Origin: Mariprofundaceae bacterium
GTDB lineage: Bacteria > Pseudomonadota > Zetaproteobacteria > Mariprofundales > Mariprofundaceae
Length of the DNA stretch: 18,914 bases
Direction: 5' to 3'
Assembly: GCA_027075825.1 (NCBI GenBank)
Contig: JALSZZ010000051.1
Coordinates: 1-18,914, forward strand
Position 1 is the stretch's first letter. Every line of letters begins with the position of its first letter. The notes beneath the pieces were generated by a model. The model was given only the letters and a program-made list of their open reading frames with translations. It was not told the origin of the DNA and did no database searches. The translations under genes were made by a program, and so were the position numbers. This document shows, piece after piece, positions 1 to 8,146 of the stretch.

Positions 1-1699
1 CACTGATTCGCACGGCAGCACCGGCAACTGGCATCGCTGCAGCATCCAGCAAGGCAACATCAATCACTCCGGCTGTGCCTAGCACCAGCGGCAACGTGGT
101 TTGCACAAACGGCGAAAGTGTGGCTGCTGGCGTTGCCCAGTTGGTATCCACATTGACGATGCCCGTACCCAGGTTACCACGCCATGCACCACCAGCATAA
201 GGCGCATTGTTGCTATTCGGCCATGCATTCACCTGATAAGCTCCATAAGGATCGAGTTCCAGCGTCAGATGACCTGTCGCGTCCGTAAGTCCTGCCTGAC
301 CATTACCCAGTGTTGCCTGAAAGCTGTAAATATCCCAGGCATTGACCCATACATTGGCGATCGGCTGACCATAAGCATCCTGTGTATAGACATCCACCAG
401 CGCTGCCGGGCGCGTCAGCGGCATGGGAACAAGCGGTGTCACCTGCGACGCTGCATACAAGTCAACCGAACGGGTTTGTGGCAAAAAACCCCAGGCATCG
501 CCTGTCAGCGCCATGGTATCGCCCTGAGCGAAATACACTGTAAACACCCCCGGCGTATCTTCGATCGCGCTGGTGCTGCGATAGCCATAAGGATCGATAA
601 CAGGGTTGCCGTAGGCATCAAACAGCGGCGCGCCAGTCACCGGGTCGGTCTGCTGCCTGTTGGCTGCCACGCTGCCATTCACTGGCGTGGCGCCGCCATA
701 AGGATCCTGCAACTGCACCTGTGCCTGCGCAAGTTGCGCGCCCATGCCGCTGTTCACGCCAACCTTGTAGCCAATCAGCATTTCGATATTCCAGGGGGCG
801 CCGGGGCTACCTGCGCCCTGCGCGCCACCGAGGTCATATTGCAGGCGATATACCGTGCCGATTCCAGGCTTGATATATTCGACGGTTTTTGTCACCCAGG
901 CACCTTGTTGATCTGTTCGTTCATCAATAATTTCCAGGCGCACCAGCCCCTGCAATACAGTCAGCCCGGCACCACCAGATGCCGGGTTCCACATATCAAA
1001 CAACTGCTGATTAAAATCAGGGTGCGCCGGATTGGAAAGATCGTGCATGGCACCGGCATTATCATCAATGCTGATACTGGTAGTGCTGATCATCAGATAA
1101 CCATTGGGCAGGCCATTATTATCATAGCCCACTCCGGCATGAGTAACCCGGTAAGGCGTGGCCGCTGTATAGACAGCCGTATCCACCACTGCCGGGCCAT
1201 CGGCTTGTGGCGTGGTCAGATTGGCAGGTTGAAAATCTGCCGGATTAATGAAAGCCGTGCTCTTCGGCGGCGTAATAAAGCTGTAGCGCATCATATAGCC
1301 GGGAGCGCCAAGGAACTGAGGATCGGCAGCGGCAAGGGTTTGTTGCCCATGCATGGTAAAACCGGCTGTTGCGCTGATGGTTTCAAACTGAACTGTGCCC
1401 CGGCTGTCCAGCAGGCGGTGCGTGCTCACCGTTGGCGCGTTGCCCAGCGTGCTGCTGGTACGGGCTGTTTGCGTACCGCCATCACGCAGGAAATAAACCT
1501 GATCAGGCTGCGCCTGACCCTGTGGGCCGCCCATGGGAGAAGTGGACAGATAGACCTGGACATCCCCGGCTGCCAGCTGTGGCACCAGGGTAGTCACCGG
1601 ATAGGTTGCAGCGCTCGCGCTCATGCTGGCACAGCAACTGATCAGCATGGCAAGCCATGCATACGCAATATGCGTAATTGTTTTGTTCATTCGGAACAT
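1..1699 (-). CDS. Secreted protein with Ig/carboxypeptidase-regulatory-like repeats (5' part, runs off left edge)
   Basis: The reverse strand is open from the ATG at 1699 to the window edge, 566 codons without a stop. The start follows an AGGAGG with 5-nt spacing; a second ATG at 1690 is spaced worse. The N-terminus is a typical signal peptide: basic MFRMNK, a hydrophobic stretch, then a likely cleavage after ASMSASA (about residue 30). The mature part is rich in Gly, Ala, Thr, Gln and Asn, like extracellular beta proteins. Five D-P/A-Y-G motifs (for example DPYGG, DAYGNP, DPYGA) are scattered through the second half. A module starting near 'ALVDVYTQDAYGQPIANVWV' resembles carboxypeptidase-regulatory/Ig-like repeats, and another begins at the very edge ('VIDVALLDAAAMPVAGAAV'). 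Export and surface location are inferred; the precise function is unknown. It is transcribed away from the EPS operon and need not belong to it. Confidence 0.85.
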   Translation of the reverse strand, partial: MFRMNKTITHIAYAWLAMLISCCASMSASAATYPVTTLVPQLAAGDVQVYLSTSPMGGPQGQAQPDQVYFLRDGGTQTARTSSTLGNAPTVSTHRLLDSRGTVQFETISATAGFTMHGQQTLAAADPQFLGAPGYMMRYSFITPPKSTAFINPADFQPANLTTPQADGPAVVDTAVYTAATPYRVTHAGVGYDNNGLPNGYLMISTTSISIDDNAGAMHDLSNPAHPDFNQQLFDMWNPASGGAGLTVLQGLVRLEIIDERTDQQGAWVTKTVEYIKPGIGTVYRLQYDLGGAQGAGSPGAPWNIEMLIGYKVGVNSGMGAQLAQAQVQLQDPYGGATPVNGSVAANRQQTDPVTGAPLFDAYGNPVIDPYGYRSTSAIEDTPGVFTVYFAQGDTMALTGDAWGFLPQTRSVDLYAASQVTPLVPMPLTRPAALVDVYTQDAYGQPIANVWVNAWDIYSFQATLGNGQAGLTDATGHLTLELDPYGAYQVNAWPNSNNAPYAGGAWRGNLGTGIVNVDTNWATPAATLSPFVQTTLPLVLGTAGVIDVALLDAAAMPVAGAAVRIS

Positions 1700-1704
1700 T
1701 TCTT

Positions 1705-1710
1705 CCTCCT
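1705..1710 (-). promoter_or_regulatory. Strong ribosome binding site for the left-edge secreted protein
   Basis: The minus strand reads AGGAGG, then AAGAA, then ATG at 1699. The perfect Shine-Dalgarno match and 5-nt spacing decide the start in favour of 1699 over the in-frame ATG at 1690. Confidence 0.75.
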
Positions 1711-1726
1711 GCATCATTGGTTCGGC

Positions 1727-1755
1727 AATATATCGGCAACGGGCAACGCCTCCAA
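1727..1755 (-). promoter_or_regulatory. Candidate sigma70-type promoter for the left-edge secreted protein
   Basis: On the minus strand a TATATT (1732-1727, 5 of 6 to the -10 consensus) is preceded at exactly 17 bp by TTGGAG (1755-1750, 3 of 6 to the -35 consensus). It lies just upstream of the strong ribosome binding site. The -35 match is weak, so this is only a candidate. Confidence 0.35.
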
Positions 1756-1788
1756 TCCTAGCACCTGAATAACGCCCCGACAATAGGG

Positions 1789-1841
1789 GGCCAACAGTGT
1801 GTTTTGTTGGCCAGAACACTGCTTTTCTGGCGGGCTCCGCC
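1789..1841. repeat. Three consecutive perfect hairpins in the divergent intergenic region
   Basis: Three abutting inverted repeats are visible. First, GGCCAACA/TGTTGGCC at 1789-1812 (8-bp stem, 8-nt loop). Second, CCAGAA/TTCTGG at 1811-1830 (6-bp stem, 8-nt loop). Third, GGCGG/CCGCC at 1829-1841 (5-bp stem, loop GCT). Each shares 2 bp with the next. No T-tract follows on either strand, so they do not look like intrinsic terminators. They sit between the divergent promoters of the secreted-protein gene and wzc. They may be transcript structures or part of a repeat family together with the element at 1851-1947. Confidence 0.6.
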
Positions 1842-1850
1842 ACCCTCTGT

Positions 1851-1947
1851 CGTCATTGCTGTCCCGAATCGGAATACGGGGTAACGAATCCGCAATTTGC
1901 GGGCATTCTGCACCTGCGCTGGATGCTGAAACAAGTTCAGTATGACG
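1851..1947. repeat. Dispersed palindromic intergenic repeat (the 'HTELVSAS' type)
   Basis: The element is bounded by CGTCAT at the left and its exact complement ATGACG at the right. Inside are three short palindromes: CCCG...CGGG near 1863-1880, CCGCA/TGCGG near 1890-1902, and CTGAA/TTCAG at 1925-1939. The right arm read on the minus strand is a GTCATACTGAACTTG-type motif, which in one frame translates as HTELVSAS. This is the signature of the widespread bacterial intergenic repeat usually written GTCATCCTGAACTTGTTTCAG. It is probably a non-autonomous, mobile-like repeat. The whole 1700-2133 gap holds no gene that I can support; 1948-2119 is AT-rich leader with no convincing promoter. Confidence 0.7.
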
Positions 1948-2133
1948 GTAGTGAATGGTTGCCGGTTTTAGCCAGCATGTGACACTTTTGGTCACACCCA
2001 TCAACAAGCAACGCAGAGTCCGGCATGTGTACGAGGAATATCAATCCATCCTGAGTTTATTCATTGTTGAATGTAATGTGTATTTTTTGAAAAATAACAA
2101 TAGGGTTTGCACTGGTTTCAGGAGATGATGGCT

Positions 2134-4353
2134 ATGATAACCCTGGAAAGAGTGGGCAACACTTACGATAACGGCGATGTAGGGATGACTGCTTTTTTAC
2201 AAAGCATGTTGCGTGCAAAAGCATTGATTGCCGGGATTGTTGGCCTGACGCTGTTGCTTGGTGTGGCTTATGCTATACTGGCAACACCGATTTATCGTGC
2301 TGATGTTTTGTTGCAGATAGAAGATCAGCAACCTGCTATCTCAGGCATGGAAGGCCTGGATATTTTAACAGGGGATTCTTCTGCCAGCGAGACGGCTATT
2401 GAACTCATTCACGCCAGATCAACACTGAAAGTTGCTATTGAAGCTTTGAATCTGGACATTATCGCCAAACCCTTGCTTTTTCCCCTGATTGGAAACTTTG
2501 TTTTCCGTCATTACAGCGACAACGGTCTGGCGCAGCCGCTGTTGAATCTGGGGGGCTACTGTTGGGGTGGGCAACGCATCAGTGTAACCCGCCTGAATGT
2601 TCCTGAGTCATTTTCAGGTGAGCCCCTGCTGCTGACTGCCGTCAACAATACCAGCTATACCTTACACGATAATGATGGCCATTTGCTGCTTAAGGGTACT
2701 GTCGGTAAACTTACCGAGCAGCAGGGTTTTCAGCTTCTCGTGAACGATTTATATGCGCATCCGGGGGATAGCTTTGTCCTTTCCCGTGAGTACTATGAAG
2801 ATGCTCTTGATGCCTTGTCTGAACGGGTATCTGTAGCGGAAGAAGGAAAACAAACAGGTATATTACGCCTGTCTGTCACAGGAGAAGACCGAAGTCAGAA
2901 TATTCTTCTGGCCAACAAGCTGGCAGAAGCCTATATCGCCAGAAATTTAAAAAAATTATCGCAGAAAACACAAAATGCGCTTGATTTCCTGTATCGGCAG
3001 TTGCCTGTCATCCGGAAAAAAATGGAACAGTCCGAACAGAAACTCAATGCATTCAGGCTGAAAAAAGGCTCGGTTAATCTGGAAATCGAGACGCAGGCTA
3101 TTTTACAACAAATCGTCTCACTGGAAGAACAGCAGTCTGCGCTCGATGTGAAAAAAGCTGAGATGGGGCAGATGTTTACGGGCAGACACACGGTGATCCA
3201 ATCACTATTGGCCAAAGAACAACGCTTGCGTGCAGACAAGGCAAAACTTGAAAAGCAAATTAAAGACCTGCCTGCCACGCAACAGGAGTTGTTGCGCTTG
3301 TCGCGTGATGTGAAAGTATCTTCAAGCCTTTACACGTTGATGCTGAATAAAGTGCAGGAACTGGAAGTTGTCAGGGCAGGCATTGTGCCTGATGTGTATG
3401 TGGTGGACGAGGCTTTCTCCCGTCGTCAGCCTGTTGCCCCAAAACGGGTACTGGTTGTGGTTGGGGCTATGGTGCTTGGTTTTTGCATATCGCTGTTTGT
3501 TGTGTTGTTGCTGCATGCGTTTTACGGTGGTGTTGAAGATCCGACAGATATTGAAAAGCTCGGTTTATCCGTTTACGCCATGATTCCGCATGCATCAGTG
3601 CAAAACAGACTGGATCAGAAAATGATTCCAGGAAAAAAACATGTAAGCAATAGAGATACCCTGTTGTTTTCGCACGATCCATTGCATATCAGTATTGAGG
3701 CATTGCGCAGCTTCCGCACGAATCTTCGCTTTTCCATGTCTGATGCAAAAAACAATATTCTGATGTTAACCGGCCCGTCGCCGGGGGTCGGGAAGTCATT
3801 TATCTCGGCGAACCTGTCCGCACTGCTCGCGCATTCTGATTTTCGCATACTGGTTATTGATGCTGATATGCGAAAAGGTCATCTGCACCGTTATTTTGCC
3901 TGTGAGCGTGGCCAGGGGCTCTCTGAGCTGCTTTCTGGTCAGGCTTCGTTGAATGATGTGCTGCAGCAGCATACTGCACTGGAAAATCTGTCATTGATCA
4001 GCCGTGGCAAAGCTCCGCCCAATCCCGCTGAATTGCTATCGCATCCGCGTTTTGATGCTCTGCTACAAAAATGTTCAGGGCTGTATGATTTTGTGATCAT
4101 TGATACACCACCGGTACTGGCTGTCACCGACCCTGTTATTATTGGCAAATATGCAGGCATGGTGGTGATGGTTTTGCGAAGTGGCATGCATCAGCCACAG
4201 GATATTTTGCGCGCCAGAGACACATTGGAAAAAGCGGGTGTTGCACTAAATGGCGCAATACTCAATGACGCGGGTAAGCATTCCCTGTACGGCTACCATG
4301 GCTATCGTCGGCAAGGCTATCAATATACATATGATTACCAGCCAGAAACCTAA
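2134..4353 (+). CDS. wzc: Wzc-type polysaccharide co-polymerase with tyrosine autokinase (BY-kinase) domain
   Basis: This inner-membrane protein is expected to set chain length and drive export of the polymer, regulated by cycling Tyr phosphorylation. In order: a Wzz-like N-terminus with TM1 about 30-50; a long periplasmic region with coiled-coil-like stretches ('LEEQQSALDVKKAEMG'); TM2 about 439-463 after a Pro-Lys-Arg; then a cytoplasmic kinase. The kinase shows Walker A GPSPGVGKS near 547, Walker A' ILVIDADMR near 572, and Walker B FVIIDTPPV near 652. The tail carries seven Tyr in the last ~25 residues, the usual autophosphorylation cluster. The 739-aa length fits the family. I chose ATG 2134 because AGGAG at 2120-2124 lies 9 nt upstream; in-frame ATGs at 2125 and 2128 sit too close to it. 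It is the first gene of the plus-strand cluster. No Wza or Wzb gene is adjacent. Confidence 0.95.
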   Translation: MITLERVGNTYDNGDVGMTAFLQSMLRAKALIAGIVGLTLLLGVAYAILATPIYRADVLLQIEDQQPAISGMEGLDILTGDSSASETAIELIHARSTLKVAIEALNLDIIAKPLLFPLIGNFVFRHYSDNGLAQPLLNLGGYCWGGQRISVTRLNVPESFSGEPLLLTAVNNTSYTLHDNDGHLLLKGTVGKLTEQQGFQLLVNDLYAHPGDSFVLSREYYEDALDALSERVSVAEEGKQTGILRLSVTGEDRSQNILLANKLAEAYIARNLKKLSQKTQNALDFLYRQLPVIRKKMEQSEQKLNAFRLKKGSVNLEIETQAILQQIVSLEEQQSALDVKKAEMGQMFTGRHTVIQSLLAKEQRLRADKAKLEKQIKDLPATQQELLRLSRDVKVSSSLYTLMLNKVQELEVVRAGIVPDVYVVDEAFSRRQPVAPKRVLVVVGAMVLGFCISLFVVLLLHAFYGGVEDPTDIEKLGLSVYAMIPHASVQNRLDQKMIPGKKHVSNRDTLLFSHDPLHISIEALRSFRTNLRFSMSDAKNNILMLTGPSPGVGKSFISANLSALLAHSDFRILVIDADMRKGHLHRYFACERGQGLSELLSGQASLNDVLQQHTALENLSLISRGKAPPNPAELLSHPRFDALLQKCSGLYDFVIIDTPPVLAVTDPVIIGKYAGMVVMVLRSGMHQPQDILRARDTLEKAGVALNGAILNDAGKHSLYGYHGYRRQGYQYTYDYQPET

Positions 4354-4394
4354 ATGGAGAGCGTAGCGAGGGATTCCCGTTTTGAGGTGTGATT

Positions 4395-4413
4395 TTTGCC
4401 TGTTTGAGGCAAA
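4395..4413. repeat. Perfect 7-bp hairpin in the gap after wzc
   Basis: TTTGCCT, loop GTTTG, AGGCAAA form a perfect stem-loop 42 bp after the wzc stop. No T-tract follows on the plus strand, so it is not a standard terminator. It could stabilise or attenuate the message between wzc and the flippase. The 237-bp gap (4354-4590) is the longest inside the plus-strand cluster. Confidence 0.4.
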
Positions 4414-4457
4414 TAGCAGGGACTATTTAACGAAAACAGGTGGAAATCAGGGGCAAC

Positions 4458-4598
4458 ATGGGGATTCCGCAGCAGCTCTTTCCATTCCCGGACAACCTCC
4501 TGGTAGCCACAAATATTACACTCGCAGACACCAGAAGCATCGGGTCAGGGCGCAGATCGATCCGGACTGTGTTGCTATTTCATTTTGCGTATGACTGA
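4458..4598 (+). CDS. Possible small protein (46 aa), unrecognised
   Basis: A short frame runs from ATG 4458 to TGA 4596-4598, overlapping the first codons of the flippase gene. An AGGGG lies about 4 nt before the ATG, slightly too close. The product begins MGIPQQLFPFPDNLLVATN and ends [11 protein letters not shown]. It has no signal peptide or domain I recognise. The frame is closed by a TAA at 4428. It may be a real small gene coupled to the flippase, a remnant of a larger gene, or chance. It is listed only because it fills most of the wzc-flippase gap. Confidence 0.18.
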   Translation: MGIPQQLFPFPDNLLVATNITLADTRSIGSGRRSIRTVLLFHFAYD

Positions 4599-5889
4599 TT
4601 CGCATTTGAAGGAACTGGTCGTTAAAGCGCTTCAATCGTTATCGATCCGTGTTGCGGGTGCGGCGCTCGGTTTTTTGCTCACCGTCATGCTGGCACGTTA
4701 CCTGGGAGCGGAAGGAGCCGGGGTCTATTTTATTTGTCTTTCCATTATTGCGATACTGGCAGGTATTTCCCGTCTTGGTTTTGATGATGCGATTGTGCGC
4801 TTTATTGCGGCGCATGCTGCCCACTGTGAATGGCATGCTGTACAGACTGTGCACACTTATGTGATACGCATTGTGATGATAAACGCCACGATTATGAGCA
4901 TAATTTTATTGATTGGCTCGCCCTGGCTGGCGTATTATTTTTTTGATGATACAAACAAAACCATCTTTATTCAAATTGCTGCGGCAGCTATTTTCCCTTT
5001 CTCGGTGTTAATGGTATATGCAAATGCATTGCGTGGCATGCGTGTGATTGTATTTTCTCAACTGCTGAAGGCGGTGCTTGTCAGTTTGATGACGTTGATC
5101 CTGCTGTATCCATTCATCACCATATGGGGCGTGCAGGGAAGCATCATGGCCTACACGCTGGCAAGCATGATAAGTTGTGGCTGTGCTGTCTGGTGCTGGC
5201 GTTATTCATTGCGACATAAAATTTCTTCGTGTCTGGCGGGGCAGGTGAACCGGACTGATGTGAAGAAACGACTGATGGCAAGCAACTGGCCATTGTTTGG
5301 CGTGGCACTGTCTGGTATTGTGATTCAGCAGGCGGCCATTATTTTTTTGGGTAGCTGGAGCAATGAAGCTGAAACCGGTGTGTTTGCAATTGCACAGCGC
5401 GTATCATTTTTGCTGTTGTTTCCCTTATTCGCGGTGATTAGTATTCTCTCCCCCAAGATTGCAGCCTTGCATCACAAGCGGAAGCTTGCATCTGTCAGCG
5501 CATTGATGCGGCAAACCACACTGGGCCTTACGCTTATTGCCTTGCCCGTTGGCGCAGTTGTTTATCATTTTGCAAATGAGGTTCTTGCCCTGTTCGGCAG
5601 CGATTTTGCTGACGGTGTCTCAATACTGCGCATTCTTTTAATCGGGGTAGTAGTGAACACCATGACAGGGCCTGCTGCAGAGTTTCTGATGATGACGGGA
5701 GGAGAATGTATTGTCCGCAATATCAATATATCCGGAGCAGTGCTATTGTGCTTTTTTTGCTTCCTTCTCATTCCTTTTTATGCGGCAACAGGTGCTGCAA
5801 TTGCCGTGAGTGCATCGTCGGTTTTGCTCAATATAACAATGGCAACGACGGCGTGGCTGCGCTTGCGTAAGGGAACATATTGCACATGA
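4591..5889 (+). CDS. Wzx-type polysaccharide repeat-unit flippase
   Basis: The predicted product is 432 aa and almost wholly hydrophobic, with about 12 membrane segments, as in the polysaccharide branch of the MOP flippase superfamily. The N-terminal stretch with [20 protein letters not shown] is the characteristic first-helix motif of these proteins (arrangement of the L-A-R-x-L-G-x-x-x-x-G type). Its role would be to move undecaprenyl-diphosphate-linked repeat units from the cytoplasmic to the periplasmic face for the Wzy polymerase. I chose ATG 4591; a TTG at 4585 is in frame. Neither has a clear Shine-Dalgarno sequence, so translation may depend on the upstream message. The stop TGA (5887-5889) overlaps the ATG of the next gene. 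Family confidence is high; the sugar unit it carries cannot be read from sequence. Confidence 0.9.
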   Translation: MTDSHLKELVVKALQSLSIRVAGAALGFLLTVMLARYLGAEGAGVYFICLSIIAILAGISRLGFDDAIVRFIAAHAAHCEWHAVQTVHTYVIRIVMINATIMSIILLIGSPWLAYYFFDDTNKTIFIQIAAAAIFPFSVLMVYANALRGMRVIVFSQLLKAVLVSLMTLILLYPFITIWGVQGSIMAYTLASMISCGCAVWCWRYSLRHKISSCLAGQVNRTDVKKRLMASNWPLFGVALSGIVIQQAAIIFLGSWSNEAETGVFAIAQRVSFLLLFPLFAVISILSPKIAALHHKRKLASVSALMRQTTLGLTLIALPVGAVVYHFANEVLALFGSDFADGVSILRILLIGVVVNTMTGPAAEFLMMTGGECIVRNINISGAVLLCFFCFLLIPFYAATGAAIAVSASSVLLNITMATTAWLRLRKGTYCT

Positions 5890-6473
5890 TACGTTATATA
5901 CGTCGGTGGCGCAGGCACAGACGACAACAGCGCTTTTATCGGGAGCATTCAGTCGGTGCGTATACCTACGGGGTACCTGCCGTGTTTAGCTGGGGTGAAG
6001 GCTCAACGTTGCGTATTGGCAAATTTTGCTCCATTGCAATGAATGTAAAAATATTTCTCGGTGGAGAACATCGCACAGACTGGATTTCCACCTATCCGTT
6101 TCCAGAGCAATTCAGGCGTGTAACCCCTGTCCCGGGTCATCCCTTCAGTCGTGGTGATGTGTTGATTGGTAACGATGTATGGATTGGCGAAGGCGTAACG
6201 ATCATGTCAGGTGTAACGATTGGCGACGGCGCTGTATTGGGGGCCGAAGCAGTTATTACCCGTGATGTGCCGCCATATGCCATTGTTGCAGGCAATCCGG
6301 CACGGCTTTTGCGATTTCGCTTCGATGCTGCGCAAATTGATCGATTATTATCGGTGCGCTGGTGGGACTGGCCTGTTGAAAAAGTTATTGACCATGCCCC
6401 CCTGCTGATGGGGGATCAGTTGGATGATTTTCTGGCTCGTTATACCCCGAACTCAGAGAAATCCGATGCATAA
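5886..6473 (+). CDS. CatB-related (XAT-type) hexapeptide acyltransferase
   Basis: This 195-aa protein belongs to the left-handed beta-helix acyltransferases that usually transfer an acetyl group from acetyl-CoA to a sugar hydroxyl or amine. The imperfect hexapeptide repeats are plain: '[21 protein letters not shown]' and then '[33 protein letters not shown]'. The segment GGEHRTDW supplies the expected catalytic His (about residue 62). '[18 protein letters not shown]' is the typical end of the helix domain. The basic N-terminus ([14 protein letters not shown]) is unusually Arg-rich. The ATG overlaps the flippase TGA as ATGA, so translational coupling is likely; an AAGGGA lies about 11 nt upstream. 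An acetyltransferase acting on the EPS repeat unit is the likely role; the acceptor is unknown. Confidence 0.88.
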   Translation: MIRYIRRWRRHRRQQRFYREHSVGAYTYGVPAVFSWGEGSTLRIGKFCSIAMNVKIFLGGEHRTDWISTYPFPEQFRRVTPVPGHPFSRGDVLIGNDVWIGEGVTIMSGVTIGDGAVLGAEAVITRDVPPYAIVAGNPARLLRFRFDAAQIDRLLSVRWWDWPVEKVIDHAPLLMGDQLDDFLARYTPNSEKSDA

Positions 6474-7119
6474 CGGCGATCATTGTACAGATTACTATGC
6501 CAATGACCGCCCTGCATTGTTACACGCCATTGGTGAACATGCCGGTAAGGTGCTGGATGTAGGCTGCGGTGAAGGTGTGTTGGGCAGTCAGTTGCTGGCG
6601 CGGGGCATTGCCGATTCGGTTACAGGGGTCGAATATCACATGCCTGCCGCCACTGTTGCCAGTGCTTGCCTGACCCGGGTATTCTGCGGTGATATAGAAG
6701 ACCTCCTCAATCCTCCTTCTGAACTGAGCAAGCAGGCCTTTGATTGCATTCTTTGCGGTGACGTGCTGGAGCATGTGCGTGATCCATGGCGCACGATCGC
6801 TGGCTTATCACGATTGCTGTTGCCGCGTGGCAGAATGATTGTATCCGTTCCCAATGTGCGCCACTGGAGCGTCGTTTTTCCTTTGTTGTTGCAAGGCAAG
6901 TGGCAATACCGTCAACAGGGCATTCTTGATCGCACGCATTTGCGCTTTTTTACACGCAGCACTGCCATGGAACTGACGAGTATCGATCATCTGACGCTTA
7001 CTTCGTGTCAGCCTTTGTGTTACAGGCGCGCAGATCGCTTGTTATCGGCATGTTCGCTGGGCCTGCTGGATGGTTTTGTTGCTACGCAGTGGCTGATGGT
7101 TGCACATCATGTGGACTGA
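6466..7119 (+). CDS. Class I SAM-dependent methyltransferase
   Basis: The 217-aa protein has a clear SAM-binding motif [10 protein letters not shown] (about residues 29-37), and a later '[17 protein letters not shown]' (about 92-108) typical of the Methyltransf_11/23 type often seen in polysaccharide and lipid loci. '[13 protein letters not shown]' follows at the expected place for the post-motif strand. It probably O-methylates a sugar of the repeat unit, but the family is broad and the substrate is not shown by sequence. I chose ATG 6466, which gives [11 protein letters not shown] and an 8-bp overlap with the acyltransferase. An earlier in-frame ATG at 6424 would extend it 14 residues inside that gene. 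Confidence 0.88.
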   Translation: MHNGDHCTDYYANDRPALLHAIGEHAGKVLDVGCGEGVLGSQLLARGIADSVTGVEYHMPAATVASACLTRVFCGDIEDLLNPPSELSKQAFDCILCGDVLEHVRDPWRTIAGLSRLLLPRGRMIVSVPNVRHWSVVFPLLLQGKWQYRQQGILDRTHLRFFTRSTAMELTSIDHLTLTSCQPLCYRRADRLLSACSLGLLDGFVATQWLMVAHHVD

Positions 7120-8032
7120 AGACGCTCCACTGTTGATTATTTGTGGTTTGCACCGTAGCGGAACAACGCTGATCGGTGAGCTGTTGCGGCGTTCAGGTGT
7201 CACTGTTGTACACGAACCGTTGAATGAGCGTTTCGGGGTGCGTGACGTGCCGCTTGCCTACCCTTATGTTCATGCAAAGGGTGGAGAATATGCCGCCTTT
7301 ATTCATCAGGTGGCGAATTTGCAACTTCCCTGGAACACCAACCCCCGTCACCTGCATCTTCCTCTTTGGAAAAAAACCTGTTATCGCATAACGGGAGGGC
7401 GAAGTGGCTTGCGCTGGCGCTGGCTCCGGCTCCTTGCCTTGCCGGGTATTCATCCCGCCTTGTTGTGTTTTAAGGATCCGTTTCTGTCATTAGCAACACC
7501 TTACTTGCTACAGCATATTCCCTGTCGAATTTTATGCCTGGTACGTCATCCGGCAGCGATTCATCTCAGCACGCAACGTCGCCAATGGTTTTTTGACAGC
7601 AGTAACCTGTATCGTCAGGCGGAATTAATGAGGGATTATGGCCAGTACATGACTGATTCGGAGCAACAACTGGCAACGCATCATCATGCCGCAAGCATTG
7701 CCTTGTTATGGAAGGTGATGATTCACATTAACTTGCCTTTAACCACGCAGCAAGACCGCTTTATGCTATGTACACATGAGGAATTTTGTTCCCATCCATT
7801 GCAGGTGACTGAGAAGATTTTCCAGCACTTTCGTTTGCCTTTGACTACATCAGTCAAAACATTTGTGGAGCAAACAACAAAGGGAACCCACACAACCGGA
7901 AAGCATTTGCACGATTTTCATCGCAACAGCAAAGCATTGCCTGATCAGTGGCAAACAGAGCTTGACAACACAACGAAGGCAATAATCCATGATATTGCCC
8001 GGAAAGAAATAACACGCATTTATGACAACTGA
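7109..8032 (+). CDS. PAPS-dependent sulfotransferase (first of two)
   Basis: The 307-aa protein opens with 'PLLIICGLHRSGTTLIGELLRRSG', the P-loop-like 5'-phosphosulfate binding site of PAPS sulfotransferases (GLHRSGTTL, about residues 13-21). 'RILCLVRHPAAIHLSTQRR' near 140-156 is the 3'-phosphate binding segment with its Arg and Ser. Such enzymes move sulfate from PAPS to hydroxyl groups; here the likely acceptor is the EPS repeat unit. There is no signal peptide, so it acts in the cytoplasm before the unit is flipped. ATG 7109 overlaps the methyltransferase by 11 bp; a TTG at 7100 is also in frame. The C-terminus is ordinary and the gene is followed by a terminator-like hairpin. The family call is firm; the acceptor is inferred from context. 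Confidence 0.88.
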   Translation: MWTEDAPLLIICGLHRSGTTLIGELLRRSGVTVVHEPLNERFGVRDVPLAYPYVHAKGGEYAAFIHQVANLQLPWNTNPRHLHLPLWKKTCYRITGGRSGLRWRWLRLLALPGIHPALLCFKDPFLSLATPYLLQHIPCRILCLVRHPAAIHLSTQRRQWFFDSSNLYRQAELMRDYGQYMTDSEQQLATHHHAASIALLWKVMIHINLPLTTQQDRFMLCTHEEFCSHPLQVTEKIFQHFRLPLTTSVKTFVEQTTKGTHTTGKHLHDFHRNSKALPDQWQTELDNTTKAIIHDIARKEITRIYDN

Positions 8033-8050
8033 ATCTATCAAAGAAACCAT

Positions 8051-8070
8051 ACACGGCTCCGTGTTTTTTT
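8051..8070 (+). terminator. Intrinsic terminator-like hairpin between sulfotransferase and polymerase genes
   Basis: ACACG, loop GCTC, CGTGT, then six further T residues begin 18 bp after the sulfotransferase stop. The 5-bp stem is short but the T-tract is clear. It suggests that the first five genes can be transcribed apart from the downstream set. I could not see a convincing promoter between it and the polymerase start, so partial read-through is likely. Confidence 0.55.
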
Positions 8071-8146
8071 CGTTTTGTCAGGCCGAAACGAGTGGCTGGT
8101 GTGCGGAACAATGCGTATGTTCAACGCAGAAACCGGAAACACAGGG

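Noticed and set aside
101..1768. Plus-strand open frame of 555 codons
   Set aside because: Product is rich in Arg, His, Cys and Ile without any domain. The opposite strand has a signal peptide, perfect ribosome binding site and protein-like repeats, so the plus frame is its antisense shadow.
1714..2007. Minus-strand frame containing RHTELVSASS
   Set aside because: That phrase is the well-known translation of a dispersed intergenic palindrome, not a conserved protein.
1948..2133. Promoter, ops or JUMPstart element in the wzc leader
   Set aside because: AT-rich sequence gives several partial -10 matches, none with a -35 at proper spacing, and no GGCGGTAG-type ops motif was seen.
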